A stretch of 64,000 nucleotides of DNA from Flavisolibacter nicotianae (GCF_003628535.1 NZ_RBCI01000005.1:186001-250000), one strand, 5' to 3'; numbered from the stretch's first letter, positions 1-8,105 are shown. Numbers and translations are program-made. Notes: a model not told the origin generated them from the letters alone.

Positions 1-135
1 GTGGTTCTTTACAGCACGGTATGGTATACGGCCAATGGTGATCTCCGTTTTTACGAAGATGTGTATGGTAAGTTAAACGACCGGTTAACGGCGGAAGCAT
101 TGGTGGGAAACAACCAGTTCGCCGTCGGTTGGTAA
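1..135 (+). CDS. L,D-transpeptidase (YcbB-like), C-terminal end only
   Basis: The window opens inside this gene; 44 residues remain before the TAA at 133-135. The segment has the pattern YSTVWYTANGDLRFYEDVYG, which matches the end of YcbB/LdtD-type L,D-transpeptidases, where a Tyr/Trp-Thr-Ala/Val-Trp strand is followed by G-x-x-x-F-x-x-D-[IV]-Y-G. These periplasmic enzymes form 3-3 cross-links in peptidoglycan. The catalytic Cys region lies outside the window, so the call rests on the tail alone. The gene ends 44 bases before the next one on the same strand. Confidence 0.55.
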   Translation: MVLYSTVWYTANGDLRFYEDVYGKLNDRLTAEALVGNNQFAVGW

Positions 136-179
136 ATGGTCAGCGTTAAACATGATTTTACACCTTTTAAAAATTAGCC

Positions 180-548
180 ATGGCAAACGAAAATCTGGTC
201 GAACGTCTTTCATCTGATTTGGGACAGGCCGCAACGGTCCGAAACGTATTTGGCGAGCCCATTCAAGCCGGCGACAAAACCATTATTCCAGTTGCGAAAA
301 TCGCCTACGGTTTCGGCGGCGGTCACGGGCATGGCCCGGGGAAAAGGCGTGGTGTCGAACTGCAGGATACAGGCGACCAACCAGAAGGTGCTGGCGGTGG
401 TGGTGGCCTGCACGCTTGTGCAAAAGGTGTTTTTGAAATTACGCCAGCGGGTACCCGTTTTATTCCTGCAGGTTCGTTTAGAAGTTTGTTAGCAGGAATG
501 ATCATTGGTATGCTGGTCCGTCATTTCGTTTTTCCGCGAATGCGCTGA
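180..548 (+). CDS. GerW/YtfJ family protein
   Basis: This protein of 122 residues has the layout of the GerW (YtfJ) family: an N-terminal VERLSSDLGQAATVRNVFGEPI segment, the conserved KTIIPVAKIAYGFGGG core (about residues 33-48), a Gly/His-rich linker, then GVFEITPAGTRFIP and a short hydrophobic tail (about residues 100-116) that could sit on a membrane. In Bacillus the family is known from sporulation and germination, but members are common in non-sporulating bacteria, where their role is unknown. Nothing in the window suggests sporulation, so the germination label should not be carried over. It lies between an L,D-transpeptidase tail and a convergent FMN-binding protein. Confidence 0.75.
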   Translation: MANENLVERLSSDLGQAATVRNVFGEPIQAGDKTIIPVAKIAYGFGGGHGHGPGKRRGVELQDTGDQPEGAGGGGGLHACAKGVFEITPAGTRFIPAGSFRSLLAGMIIGMLVRHFVFPRMR

Positions 549-557
549 TTACTTCTT

Positions 558-1028
558 TTATCCCGGGAAGGTCGGGGCATAAACAAAAGATTCGAAACGG
601 CCTGATTTTTCCAGCACATCGATTCGGAAAACAACGCCGTCAATCTCGTTTTCATCACCGGGATGAAAAGGCCAGTTTGCTCCCAGGTGTGATTTAACAC
701 TGGAGACGAAGGGAAGGTACCGGTTCGAGAGCAGTTGCAAAGCGTTGTGTCGTTCCACAATCTCTGTTACCTCCACATACACGCCTTGTACAATCACACT
801 TCGCCAGTTGCCGTTCCCCATGTCATCTGTTTGAAAACACACACGTGGATTTTTACGCATCATGGCCGTTTTCTTTCCCTGGAGTGTGTAGCTGTAAAGG
901 CCTTTGTCATCGTACACAAAGTTGATGGGAATAACATAGGTTTCACCATCTGCGTGGCAGCCAAGACGGCCAATGATGTTTTTTCGTAAAACGTCCTCGA
1001 TCTGGTCGGCAGGTAGAATTTTTAACAT
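558..1028 (-). CDS. Pyridoxamine 5'-phosphate oxidase-like FMN-binding protein (NimA type)
   Basis: The product is a 156-residue single-domain flavin split-barrel protein. It starts with MLKILPADQIEDVLRKNIIGRLGC, followed by GETYVIPINFVYDD and the Y-x-x-T-x-x-G-x-K motif near residue 50, then the N-P-R-V-C-F strand and W-R-S-V-I-V-Q-G-V near residues 75-82. This order is typical of NimA/PNPOx-like proteins, which are often linked to nitro-compound reduction or flavin/heme binding. The substrate cannot be read from the sequence. The start is the ATG at 1026-1028. The gene converges with the GerW-like gene, leaving only 9 bases between the stops. Confidence 0.8.
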   Translation of the reverse strand: MLKILPADQIEDVLRKNIIGRLGCHADGETYVIPINFVYDDKGLYSYTLQGKKTAMMRKNPRVCFQTDDMGNGNWRSVIVQGVYVEVTEIVERHNALQLLSNRYLPFVSSVKSHLGANWPFHPGDENEIDGVVFRIDVLEKSGRFESFVYAPTFPG

Positions 1029-1336
1029 GACGCGGTTATTGAGTTGAAAATAGTCTCTTCAACCAGCTTGTGGCTATGACTGGCGATAGTTTCCTCTATG
1101 ATAACCGTCACGTTCCTGTTTGCCTGATAAACGTTAAACGCGAAATCAGATCGCGTCAAGAAATTGTGTTTCCAGATTGGCCTACCCGGCATTTGCAACC
1201 CTCCAAACGAAACGCACCTTTTTGACCGGAAACTGCTCTTCTGAAAGTGATTAAAAACAAGTTCTTTTCTAACGGCAGTCATGGTCCGCACCTGGAAAAG
1301 AGAGTAGTTTTAAGGTAGCAGTAAAAAAAGACAACC
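1029..1336. other. Intergenic stretch, divergent promoter region
   Basis: These 308 bases separate the minus-strand FMN-binding gene from the plus-strand Mla cluster and should hold both promoters. No clear TAnnTTTG box, terminator or inverted repeat was recognised. A minus-strand open frame across it has no family features and is not believed. Confidence 0.4.
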
Positions 1337-1501
1337 ATGCTACAGTCTATTCTTTCGGCGAATTCCCTGCTTTGCCGGTATGCTGCCTGGCTTACGGTAC
1401 TGGTGCTTGTTGTTCTTGCTGCAACAGCATTCAGGAATCTTCTTGTTGCCATCTTACTGAAGGTTTATGAAATTCTCGTTCAAAAAAATGCAATGCCATG
1501 A
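1337..1501 (+). CDS. Small single-pass membrane protein upstream of the Mla genes
   Basis: This 54-residue open frame begins MLQSILSANSLLCRYAAWLT and carries one long hydrophobic stretch (about residues 13-45), rich in Leu, Val and Ala. Its stop overlaps the next start in the arrangement ATGA (1498-1501), a sign of translational coupling with the 134-residue protein that follows. No family was recognised. The coupling and the clean hydrophobic composition argue that it is a real gene and belongs to the Mla-type transport operon. It could be a small accessory subunit in the inner membrane, but that is inference. Confidence 0.5.
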   Translation: MLQSILSANSLLCRYAAWLTVLVLVVLAATAFRNLLVAILLKVYEILVQKNAMP

Positions 1502-1902
1502 AAATCGTGATTTATGAAACAACGACTGTAAACGATATTCAGCAACGCTTCAGCACGGCTTACCCATTCCTTTCAATCCGGTTTTGCAATACGCCACACG
1601 GTATCGGCGAAGAATCACGAAAAACAAATTGGTACAAAGGCGAAATGCGCCTGCGGGATTTAACAACGAAATCGTTGGACAATGCCGTGTCGATCGAGCC
1701 TTCCGTTACGACAGGTGCCGTGGAGCAGGCCTTTGAAACGGCTTTCGGCCTGCATGCCCAAATTTTCCGGAAAGAAGGAGAGCGGTGGGTTCAGACAGCA
1801 GGCACCGATGCCCTGACTCTCGACGAACAAAATGAAATCGGCCGGGTAGCGGCAGAGGAACAACAAGGTGCAGGCTGGGGCGACAGGGCCAAGCGGTTGT
1901 GA
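1498..1902 (+). CDS. Conserved hypothetical protein of 134 residues, Mla operon
   Basis: This soluble protein has no signal peptide and appears to be a duplicated unit. Residues 1-60 (TVNDIQQRFSTAYPFLSIRF) and residues 68-110 (TTGAVEQAFETAFGLHAQIF) share the pattern T-x-x-x-[IV]-[QE]-Q-x-F-x-x-[AT]-[YF]. The C-terminal part reads TLDEQNEIG. I recall similar proteins of unknown function in other Bacteroidota, but no characterised family can be named. It overlaps the upstream small membrane gene by 4 bases and sits directly before the MlaE permease gene, so it is probably co-expressed with the lipid transporter. Confidence 0.7.
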   Translation: MKIVIYETTTVNDIQQRFSTAYPFLSIRFCNTPHGIGEESRKTNWYKGEMRLRDLTTKSLDNAVSIEPSVTTGAVEQAFETAFGLHAQIFRKEGERWVQTAGTDALTLDEQNEIGRVAAEEQQGAGWGDRAKRL

Positions 1903-1964
1903 CCACGAATGATGAATCGCCGCCCGGTTCCTGCCTGCGAAACAGATTGACAAATCATGCGGTC

Positions 1965-2735
1965 ATGAATACCAGCGAGAATACAAAAGCTTTTTTTACC
2001 GAAACCGGGGCAATTTCCTCGTTTGCCGCCCGGTTTTTCAAGCAGGTTTACAAGCCCCGGTTCGAACTCAATGAATTTATCCGGCAGTGCTATGTCATCG
2101 GTTACCAGTCGCTGCCGCTGATTGGGCTGACTGGTTTTATCATGGGTCTTGTTCTGACTATCCAGTTGCGGCCTTCGCTTACGGAATATGGTGTGGAGGC
2201 ACAACTTCCGTCCATGATTTCCGTTGCCGTGTTTCGGGAACTGGGACCTGTTATCACAGCGCTGATTTTTGCCGGGAAAATCGGGAGCAGCATCGGTGCC
2301 GAACTCGGATCGATGCGGGTGACGGAACAAATCGACGCCATGGAGGTCTCCGGCACAAACCCGTTCAAATACCTGGTGGTGACGCGGGTGCTTGCCACAA
2401 CATTGATGCTGCCGATACTGGTTTTACTGGCCGACGCCATTGCCTTGTATGGTTCTTACCTGGGAGTGAATATCCGTGGCAATACCAGTTTCTCGCTTTT
2501 TTATACACAGGTGACCGGTATTCTTGAATTTGGTGACGTCTTGCCCGCTTTCATCAAAACCTTTTTTTTCGGCTTTGCCATTGGGGTGATCGGTTGCTAC
2601 AAGGGGTATCATTCCCGTAAAGGAACCGAAGGTGTGGGCCGGTCAGCCAACATGGCTGTTGTGATTTCTTCGGTTACGGTATTTGTGATCGATCTGGTGG
2701 CCGTGCAGGTCACCGATATTTTAAATCTGAACTGA
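1965..2735 (+). CDS. mlaE: MlaE-type ABC transporter permease
   Basis: Inner-membrane permease of an Mla/Tgd-type phospholipid transport system. The family hallmarks are clear: GFIMGLVLTIQ, the long conserved block RELGPVITALIFAGKIGSSI followed by GAELGSMRVTEQIDAMEV, and NPFKYLVVTRVLATTLMLP. About five hydrophobic helices are present, ending VIDLVAVQVTDIL. The ATG at 1965 gives 256 residues, the usual family size. A GTG at 1899 would add 22 residues and overlap the upstream stop as GTGA, so it remains possible. The stop overlaps the ATPase start by one base (TGATG), consistent with a coupled operon. Confidence 0.92.
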   Translation: MNTSENTKAFFTETGAISSFAARFFKQVYKPRFELNEFIRQCYVIGYQSLPLIGLTGFIMGLVLTIQLRPSLTEYGVEAQLPSMISVAVFRELGPVITALIFAGKIGSSIGAELGSMRVTEQIDAMEVSGTNPFKYLVVTRVLATTLMLPILVLLADAIALYGSYLGVNIRGNTSFSLFYTQVTGILEFGDVLPAFIKTFFFGFAIGVIGCYKGYHSRKGTEGVGRSANMAVVISSVTVFVIDLVAVQVTDILNLN

Positions 2736-3505
2736 TGTTACCGGAACCCATTCCCGTCGTTAAAGCAAAAGCAACGGCAGAGCCGGTGATCGCCATTCAC
2801 GAACTGGCCAAGTCGTTTGGCGACAATCAGGTGCTGGCTCATTTCGATCTCGTTTTAAACCAGGGTGAAAACCTCGTTGTTTTGGGTAAATCGGGTTCGG
2901 GAAAATCTGTTTTGATCAAGTGTATCATCCGTCTCCTCGAACCGGACAGCGGAAGCATACAGGTATTGGGGGAAAACATCGTCGACCTGAATGAAGAAGC
3001 CCTCGATCGCCTCCGGGTAAAGATCGGGTTCTTGTTCCAGGGAAATGCCCTCTATGATTCAATGACCGTGCGGCAGAATCTTGAATTCCCGCTGCGACGC
3101 CACTGGATGAATGTTAGCCAGGGCGAGGTCGATGGCCTTGTGATGGAGGCCCTGGATAATGTTGGATTGGAAGAGACGCTGGACATGATGCCCGAAGAAT
3201 TATCGGGCGGAATGCGCAAACGAATTGCGCTGGCAAGAACACTGATTCTCAAACCGGATATTATCCTTTATGATGAACCGACAACCGGCCTCGATCCAAT
3301 TACGGGGAAAGAGATCAGTGAACTGATGATTGAAGTTCAACACAAGTACAAAACGTCTTCGCTCATTATTTCACACGACATGAAATGCATCCGGCGAACG
3401 GCAGACCGGATCATCGTATTGCTCGACGGCCGCTGTTATGCAGAGGGCACATATGCTGAACTCGAACGTTCATCCGACCCGCAGGTTAAAAATTTTTTTG
3501 AATAA
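2735..3505 (+). CDS. mlaF: MlaF-type ABC transporter ATP-binding protein
   Basis: Cytoplasmic ATPase that powers the MlaE permease; 256 residues. Walker A is GKSGSGKS (about residues 52-59), the Q-loop is FLFQGNALYDSMTV, the signature is LSGGMRKRIALART, and Walker B is IILYDEPTTGLDP. It ends with the switch region IISHDMKCIRRTADRI. LFQGNALYDSMTV is the form usual in Mla-type ATPases. The start overlaps the stop of the permease gene and the stop lies one base before the ATG of the MCE gene, so the three are one transcription unit. Confidence 0.93.
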   Translation: MLPEPIPVVKAKATAEPVIAIHELAKSFGDNQVLAHFDLVLNQGENLVVLGKSGSGKSVLIKCIIRLLEPDSGSIQVLGENIVDLNEEALDRLRVKIGFLFQGNALYDSMTVRQNLEFPLRRHWMNVSQGEVDGLVMEALDNVGLEETLDMMPEELSGGMRKRIALARTLILKPDIILYDEPTTGLDPITGKEISELMIEVQHKYKTSSLIISHDMKCIRRTADRIIVLLDGRCYAEGTYAELERSSDPQVKNFFE

Positions 3506-3506
3506 A

Positions 3507-4508
3507 ATGGCAAACAAGAAAGTCGATACCACAAAGCTCGGTGTGTTTATGATTGCAGGCGTTGGATTCCTGGTGATGCTGCTATACGTGATTGGTAAAA
3601 ACCAAAACCTGTTCGGAAAAACCTTTGCATTTCGGGCTCAATTCGAAAATGTTCACGGCCTGATGCCGGGGAACAACGTTCGTTTTGCGGGCATCGATGC
3701 CGGCAGTGTAAAAACGGTGGAGGTCCTGGACGACACGATTATCGAAGTGACGCTGCTGGTGAAAACCAAGATGAAAAAATTTATTCACCGTAACGCAAAA
3801 ATCAGTATCGCAACGGATGGATTGATCGGTAACATGGTCGTCAATATCGAGCCGTCCAAACTTCCGGCTCCAGAAGTGGAAGAAGGCGATGTGTTACAGG
3901 GCGTAAAAGGGCTTAATACAGATGAAATGCTGAAAGTGCTTAACCAGACAAACAACGATATTGCTTCGATCGCCACGGAGATCAAACATACGGTCATGCG
4001 CATCAATAAAAGCAAGGCTCTGTGGGAAGTACTGGAAGACGAATCGCTGCCTGCCAACGTCCGGCAATCGCTTCAACGGCTAAAGGCGGCAACTGTTTCC
4101 ATTAACCATATTTTAGCCGATGTGTCGGTCGTGGTGAACGATGTGCGGGATGGCAAAGGAACCATCGGTAAACTGGTACGTGATTCGTCGATCGCACTCG
4201 CCGCAACGGAAGCGGTAGATAAAATAAAAAACATCGGGGTGGCCGCTGATTCGCTTTCATCCCGGATCAACGGATTTGTGGCAGGTATTACCTCTGATGT
4301 CAACGAGGGCAAAGGAACCATTCATACGTTATTGAAAGATGAAACGATGGCGCAACAACTGCGCAATGGCGTCGGCGATATCGAGCACGATGCCCGTGCG
4401 TTGAAAGAAGTCATGGAAGCTTTAAAGCAAAGCTTTCTTTTCCGCGGGTATTTCCGCAGGCAGGAAAAGCAAAAACGGGAACGGTCCGGGAAAGGCGGGA
4501 AATATTAG
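3507..4508 (+). CDS. mlaD: MlaD/MCE-family substrate-binding protein
   Basis: Periplasmic lipid-binding subunit of the Mla-type transporter, 333 residues. An N-terminal membrane anchor (LGVFMIAGVGFLVMLLYVIG, about residues 10-29) is followed by one MCE domain with FENVHGLMPGNNVRFAGID and later DGLIGNMVVNIEPS. The C-terminal 180 residues contain helical stretches and two copies of the pattern [DN]-x-[GK]-x-G-T-I (GKGTIGKLVRD and GKGTIHTLLKD), as in long-tailed MCE proteins. The ATG at 3507 directly follows the ATPase stop at 3503-3505; an earlier in-frame start inside the ATPase gene is less likely. The tail ends in a Lys/Arg-rich stretch. Confidence 0.9.
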   Translation: MANKKVDTTKLGVFMIAGVGFLVMLLYVIGKNQNLFGKTFAFRAQFENVHGLMPGNNVRFAGIDAGSVKTVEVLDDTIIEVTLLVKTKMKKFIHRNAKISIATDGLIGNMVVNIEPSKLPAPEVEEGDVLQGVKGLNTDEMLKVLNQTNNDIASIATEIKHTVMRINKSKALWEVLEDESLPANVRQSLQRLKAATVSINHILADVSVVVNDVRDGKGTIGKLVRDSSIALAATEAVDKIKNIGVAADSLSSRINGFVAGITSDVNEGKGTIHTLLKDETMAQQLRNGVGDIEHDARALKEVMEALKQSFLFRGYFRRQEKQKRERSGKGGKY

Positions 4509-4698
4509 GCAGGTACCTGCATTCCCTGCGGATTGGTCATAGACGATGCCTTTGTCGATCAGTTGACAAAATCGTTATTTCTTTTTGGCTTTTAATAGCA
4601 CACCACTACATTTTGGTAAGTCAAATGCAGTGTACATGGCGCCAGCTTTTTCGGCGATATTTTCCATTCAACACAATGTTGAAATCCTGTTTTCACAC

Positions 4699-4712
4699 GT
4701 GATAAATGTCAC
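4699..4712. promoter_or_regulatory. Crp/Fnr-type inverted repeat before the persulfide dioxygenase gene
   Basis: The sequence GTGATAAATGTCAC is a perfect GTGA-N6-TCAC dyad, the half-site spacing of Crp/Fnr family operators. It ends 49 bases before the start codon at 4762. A second copy lies at the same distance before the sulfide:quinone oxidoreductase gene (6594-6607). Confidence 0.55.
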
Positions 4713-4761
4713 TCTTTTTCCTTCTTGAAATTGTCAATTTTACGCCATAAAATGCTGGAGT

Positions 4762-6180
4762 ATGAAAATTGAACAAATCTATACAGGTTGCCTGGCACAA
4801 GGCGCTTATTATATCGAAAGCAACGGCGAAGCTGTGGTGATTGATCCATTACGGGAGGTGCAACCCTATCTTGAAAAGGCAGCCCGCAACGGTGCGAAAA
4901 TCCGTTACATATTTGAAACGCATTTTCATGCTGACTTTGTTTCCGGTCACCTGGACCTTGCACGGCAAACGGGAGCTACGATTGTGTACGGACCGACAGC
5001 AAAACCGGCCTTCGAAGCCCATATAGCAGCCGATGGTGAAGAAATCAAACTCGGAGCGGTTTCGTTTCAGGTGCTTCACACACCGGGGCATACAATGGAA
5101 AGTGCGTGCTATCTTTTGCGGGACGAAAAAGGAAAGGACATTGCACTTTTCAGCGGCGATACCTTATTCATTGGAGACGTGGGGCGACCAGACCTGGCCC
5201 AAAAGGTTATCGCAGACCTGACGCCGGAAATCCTTGCCGGTCATCTTTATGATTCACTTCGAAACAAGATCATGCCGCTGGCCGACGACATTATCGTTTA
5301 TCCGGCACACGGCGCCGGAAGCGCCTGTGGAAAAAAGATGAGCAAGGAAACAACGGACACCTTGGGTCACCAGAAAAAGACCAATTATGCGCTACGCACC
5401 GGGATGGGGAAAGAGGCGTTTATCAGGGAAGTGCTGACCGGTCTGACTGCGCCGCCACAATATTTCCCGTTGAACGTCTTGTTGAATATCCAGGGCTACG
5501 ATAGCATCAATGCGGTGGTAAAGCGTGGTACTCAGCCGTTGAGCGTTGAAGCTTTTGAAACAGCCGCGAACGAAACAGGTGCAATGGTTCTTGATACAAG
5601 AGAGGCGCAACAATTTGCCAAAGGATTCATTCCAAATTCGATTAACATTGGCGTTGATGGCAATTTTGCACCCTGGGTGGGTACACTGGTATCCGACATC
5701 AAACAACCTATTCTGCTTGTAGCCGACGAAGGTCGTGCAGAAGAAATTGTCACCCGCCTGGCAAGGGTGGGGTACGACAATGCCATCGGTTTTTTAAAAG
5801 GAGGTTTCAATGCCTGGAAGGCTGCCGGAAAAGAGGTCGATCAAATTGAATCGATTACCGCCGAAGAACTGGCTGGCCGTATGGAAAAATCTCCTTTGCA
5901 GATCCTTGACGTGCGGCGTAAGAGCGAATACGACAGTGAACATCTTGTGGAAGCCGACAATGCGCCGTTGGATTACATCAACGAAAGCATGCTGAAAGTA
6001 AAGAAGAACGGGCAGGTGTATGTTCATTGTGCCGGAGGTTACCGCTCCATGATTTTTGCTTCGATCTTGCGGGCCAGGGGCTACCGGAACATCATCGATA
6101 TCAAAGGCGGATTTAAGGCGTTGAAAGAGTTAGGCCGTTTTCATACAACAGCTTTCGTTCCGTCTGCTACAGAATTGTAG
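4762..6180 (+). CDS. Persulfide dioxygenase fused to two rhodanese domains
   Basis: Residues 1-235 form a metallo-beta-lactamase fold of the ETHE1 type: THFHADFVSGH (His54, His56, Asp58), HTPGHT near 110, SGDTLFIGDVGRPDLA near 129 and PAHGAGSACGK near 179. ETHE1-type enzymes oxidise glutathione or other persulfides to sulfite using iron. Two rhodanese domains follow. The first (about 265-365) has no Cys in its loop (VADEGRAEEI) and is probably non-catalytic. The second (about 370-465) has the Cys loop VHCAGGYRS (Cys near 424) and could move sulfane sulfur to or from the dioxygenase. The 472-residue length suits a persulfide dioxygenase-rhodanese fusion. A rhodanese and a sulfide:quinone oxidoreductase follow, giving a full sulfide detoxification set. 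Confidence 0.9.
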   Translation: MKIEQIYTGCLAQGAYYIESNGEAVVIDPLREVQPYLEKAARNGAKIRYIFETHFHADFVSGHLDLARQTGATIVYGPTAKPAFEAHIAADGEEIKLGAVSFQVLHTPGHTMESACYLLRDEKGKDIALFSGDTLFIGDVGRPDLAQKVIADLTPEILAGHLYDSLRNKIMPLADDIIVYPAHGAGSACGKKMSKETTDTLGHQKKTNYALRTGMGKEAFIREVLTGLTAPPQYFPLNVLLNIQGYDSINAVVKRGTQPLSVEAFETAANETGAMVLDTREAQQFAKGFIPNSINIGVDGNFAPWVGTLVSDIKQPILLVADEGRAEEIVTRLARVGYDNAIGFLKGGFNAWKAAGKEVDQIESITAEELAGRMEKSPLQILDVRRKSEYDSEHLVEADNAPLDYINESMLKVKKNGQVYVHCAGGYRSMIFASILRARGYRNIIDIKGGFKALKELGRFHTTAFVPSATEL

Positions 6181-6210
6181 GCAGCCGGTTTTCATTCTTA
6201 AAAAATTGAC

Positions 6211-6516
6211 ATGGGATTTTTCCAAAATATCTTCAAAAATACATCCGGTGATCTGCGGCAATTGATCGATCAGGGCGCCGTCATTATTGATGTTCGCACA
6301 CCAGCGGAATACAACAGTGGCCACATCAAAACGTCGAAGAATTTTCCGTTGAACGAATTAAAGCAAAAAGTGGACGAACTGAGAAGCTACCAAAAACCTC
6401 TCATCATTGTTTGTCAAAGCGGGATGCGTAGCGGAACGGCAAAATCATTTTTGGAAGGCAGGGGCCTGCAGGCGATCAATGGCGGTTCGTGGTCGGCGCT
6501 GAACAATATCGTTTAG
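6211..6516 (+). CDS. Single-domain rhodanese-like protein
   Basis: A 101-residue rhodanese domain without a signal peptide. It shows VIIDVRTPAEYNSGHI (about residues 27-42), the active loop CQSGMRSG with Cys68, and the closing INGGSWSALN. Single rhodaneses of this size carry sulfane sulfur as a Cys-persulfide in the cytoplasm. It begins 30 bases after the persulfide dioxygenase fusion and is probably co-transcribed with it, supplying or receiving persulfide sulfur. Confidence 0.9.
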   Translation: MGFFQNIFKNTSGDLRQLIDQGAVIIDVRTPAEYNSGHIKTSKNFPLNELKQKVDELRSYQKPLIIVCQSGMRSGTAKSFLEGRGLQAINGGSWSALNNIV

Positions 6517-6593
6517 TAGGTTCGCCTGTAAGCAGGATTGAAACGCGCAGCGGGAACCTGCAACCAGATTTTGTTTAAAAATTTGTTTTGGTT

Positions 6594-6607
6594 GTGACAT
6601 TGGTCAC
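6594..6607. promoter_or_regulatory. Crp/Fnr-type inverted repeat before the sulfide:quinone oxidoreductase gene
   Basis: GTGACATTGGTCAC is a GTGA-N6-TCAC dyad preceded by TT and followed by TA. It ends 46 bases before the ATG at 6654. The match in half-sites and distance to the copy at 4699-4712 suggests that one Crp/Fnr-type regulator controls both units. Confidence 0.55.
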
Positions 6608-6653
6608 TATTATTTGCAAAGGCTTGGAGTAGCTTCGATAAAAAGCCAATTTT

Positions 6654-7847
6654 ATGCAACACCACCAAATTGTCATCGTTGGAGGCGGCAATGCAGGTAT
6701 TTCGGTTGCTGCCCAACTTCTCCGCCGCAACAAACACCTGGACATCGCGATAATCGACCCCGCCAGTGAGCACTATTACCAGCCCGCTTGGACCCTGGTT
6801 GGTGCCGGTGCTTTTGATATTTATAAAACTGTCCGGAACGAAGCCAGTGTCATTCCGAAAGGAGCCAGTTGGATCCAGCAACGGGTTGAAAGTTTCGATC
6901 CTGCAAACAATGCGGTCATCCTAAAAGATAAAACCACTGTCCGTTACGATACTCTCGTGGTGGCTCCGGGTATTCAACTCAACTGGGACGATGTGAAGGG
7001 GCTGAAAGAGTCGTTGGGGAAGAATGGAGTCTGCTCCAATTATAGTTTTCAAACTGCGCCCTATACCTTTGAATGCATTAAACATTTGAAAAGCGGTAAG
7101 GCGATTTTCCACAACCCGCACACACCGGTGAAATGCGGCGGGGCGCCACACAAGATCATGTACCTGGCGGCCGATTATTTCCGCCGGCATGGTTTGCTCG
7201 ATACCATCAAAATCGAATACTGGAGCGGCGGGACGAAGTTATTCGGTGTTCCAAAGTATGAAAAGACCCTTTTAAAAGTGGTGGAAAAAGACCACATTGA
7301 TCTTCATTTTTTTGTAAAGCTCACAGAGATTGATGGCGAAAATAAAAAGGCCAGGTTTGTTGGATTCGGTGAGGAGAATAAGGGTGAAGAATATGTTGTG
7401 GATTTTGATATGATCCATGTAACACCGCCGCAAAGTGCGCCTGATTTTATCCGTCAAAGTGTGCTTGCCAACGAAGCCGGCTGGGTTGATGTGGACAAAT
7501 ACACCTTGCAACATACCCGCTATGCAAACATTTTCTCGCTCGGTGATGCGTCCAGTCTGCCGACGTCAAAAACGGGTGCGGCAATTCGTAAACAGGCACC
7601 GGTTCTTGTCAAAAACCTGTTGGCATTTATGGAGGGAAAACCACTGGAAGCATCTTACAATGGCTATACATCCTGCCCGGTCGTAACCGGTTATGGTAAG
7701 CTGGTATTGGCCGAATTTGATTACAGCAACAAACCGGTGGAAACCTTTCCTTTCGATCAAAGCAAAGAGCGATGGAGCATGTACCAGTTGAAGCGCCGGG
7801 TACTTCCCTGGTTGTATTGGCACAAGATCCTGCCGGGAAAAATGTAA
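6654..7847 (+). CDS. Sulfide:quinone oxidoreductase, type II (SQOR-like)
   Basis: Membrane-associated flavoprotein that oxidises sulfide, passes electrons to quinone and yields a persulfide. The 397-residue protein has an N-terminal FAD-binding motif VIVGGGNAGISVAAQLL, then YQPAWTLVGAG, and a second nucleotide-binding region ending FSLGDASSLPTSKTGAA. Three Cys stand in conserved blocks: GVCSNYSF (Cys127), VKCGGAPHKIMYLAAD (Cys161) and YTSCPVVTGYGKL (Cys341). The Cys161/Cys341 pair and these blocks closely match mitochondrial-type SQOR. The C-terminus (RRVLPWLYWHKILPGKM) is amphipathic, as expected for membrane docking. Its product would feed the persulfide dioxygenase upstream. Confidence 0.92.
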   Translation: MQHHQIVIVGGGNAGISVAAQLLRRNKHLDIAIIDPASEHYYQPAWTLVGAGAFDIYKTVRNEASVIPKGASWIQQRVESFDPANNAVILKDKTTVRYDTLVVAPGIQLNWDDVKGLKESLGKNGVCSNYSFQTAPYTFECIKHLKSGKAIFHNPHTPVKCGGAPHKIMYLAADYFRRHGLLDTIKIEYWSGGTKLFGVPKYEKTLLKVVEKDHIDLHFFVKLTEIDGENKKARFVGFGEENKGEEYVVDFDMIHVTPPQSAPDFIRQSVLANEAGWVDVDKYTLQHTRYANIFSLGDASSLPTSKTGAAIRKQAPVLVKNLLAFMEGKPLEASYNGYTSCPVVTGYGKLVLAEFDYSNKPVETFPFDQSKERWSMYQLKRRVLPWLYWHKILPGKM

Positions 7848-7883
7848 CGTTCATTTTTTTATTAAGTTATTTAGCGTCGCTAG

Positions 7884-7914
7884 CGAGCTTGCACAGTTGC
7901 AGGCTCGTTTTTTA
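7884..7914 (+). terminator. Intrinsic terminator after the sulfide:quinone oxidoreductase gene
   Basis: A 10-base stem (CGAGCTTGCA with TGCAGGCTCG, one wobble) and a CAGT loop are followed by a run of six T. It lies 36 bases after the SQR stop codon. Confidence 0.8.
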
Positions 7915-8105
7915 TTGATGCCATTGACCCATATCGAAAGCGGGTACATTTTAACGCTTTTAACAAGCAGCGTCCATTCAACAACACCGTCGAATACGTA
8001 TTTTTAGTCGTCGGCAGGTGAATTGCGTTTACCATTCGGTGGTTTATGTACAGCCGATTGATTATGAAACAGGGGCCGTGACCAAAATTTGAAATAGAAT
8101 AAGAA

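Noticed and set aside
1022-1291. Minus-strand frame of 89 codons upstream of the NimA-like gene
   Set aside because: No recognisable features, and it overlaps the start of that gene.
4509-4520. Palindrome GCAGGTACCTGC after the MlaD gene
   Set aside because: No loop and no T run, so not a terminator. A 12-base palindrome alone is weak evidence of a binding site.
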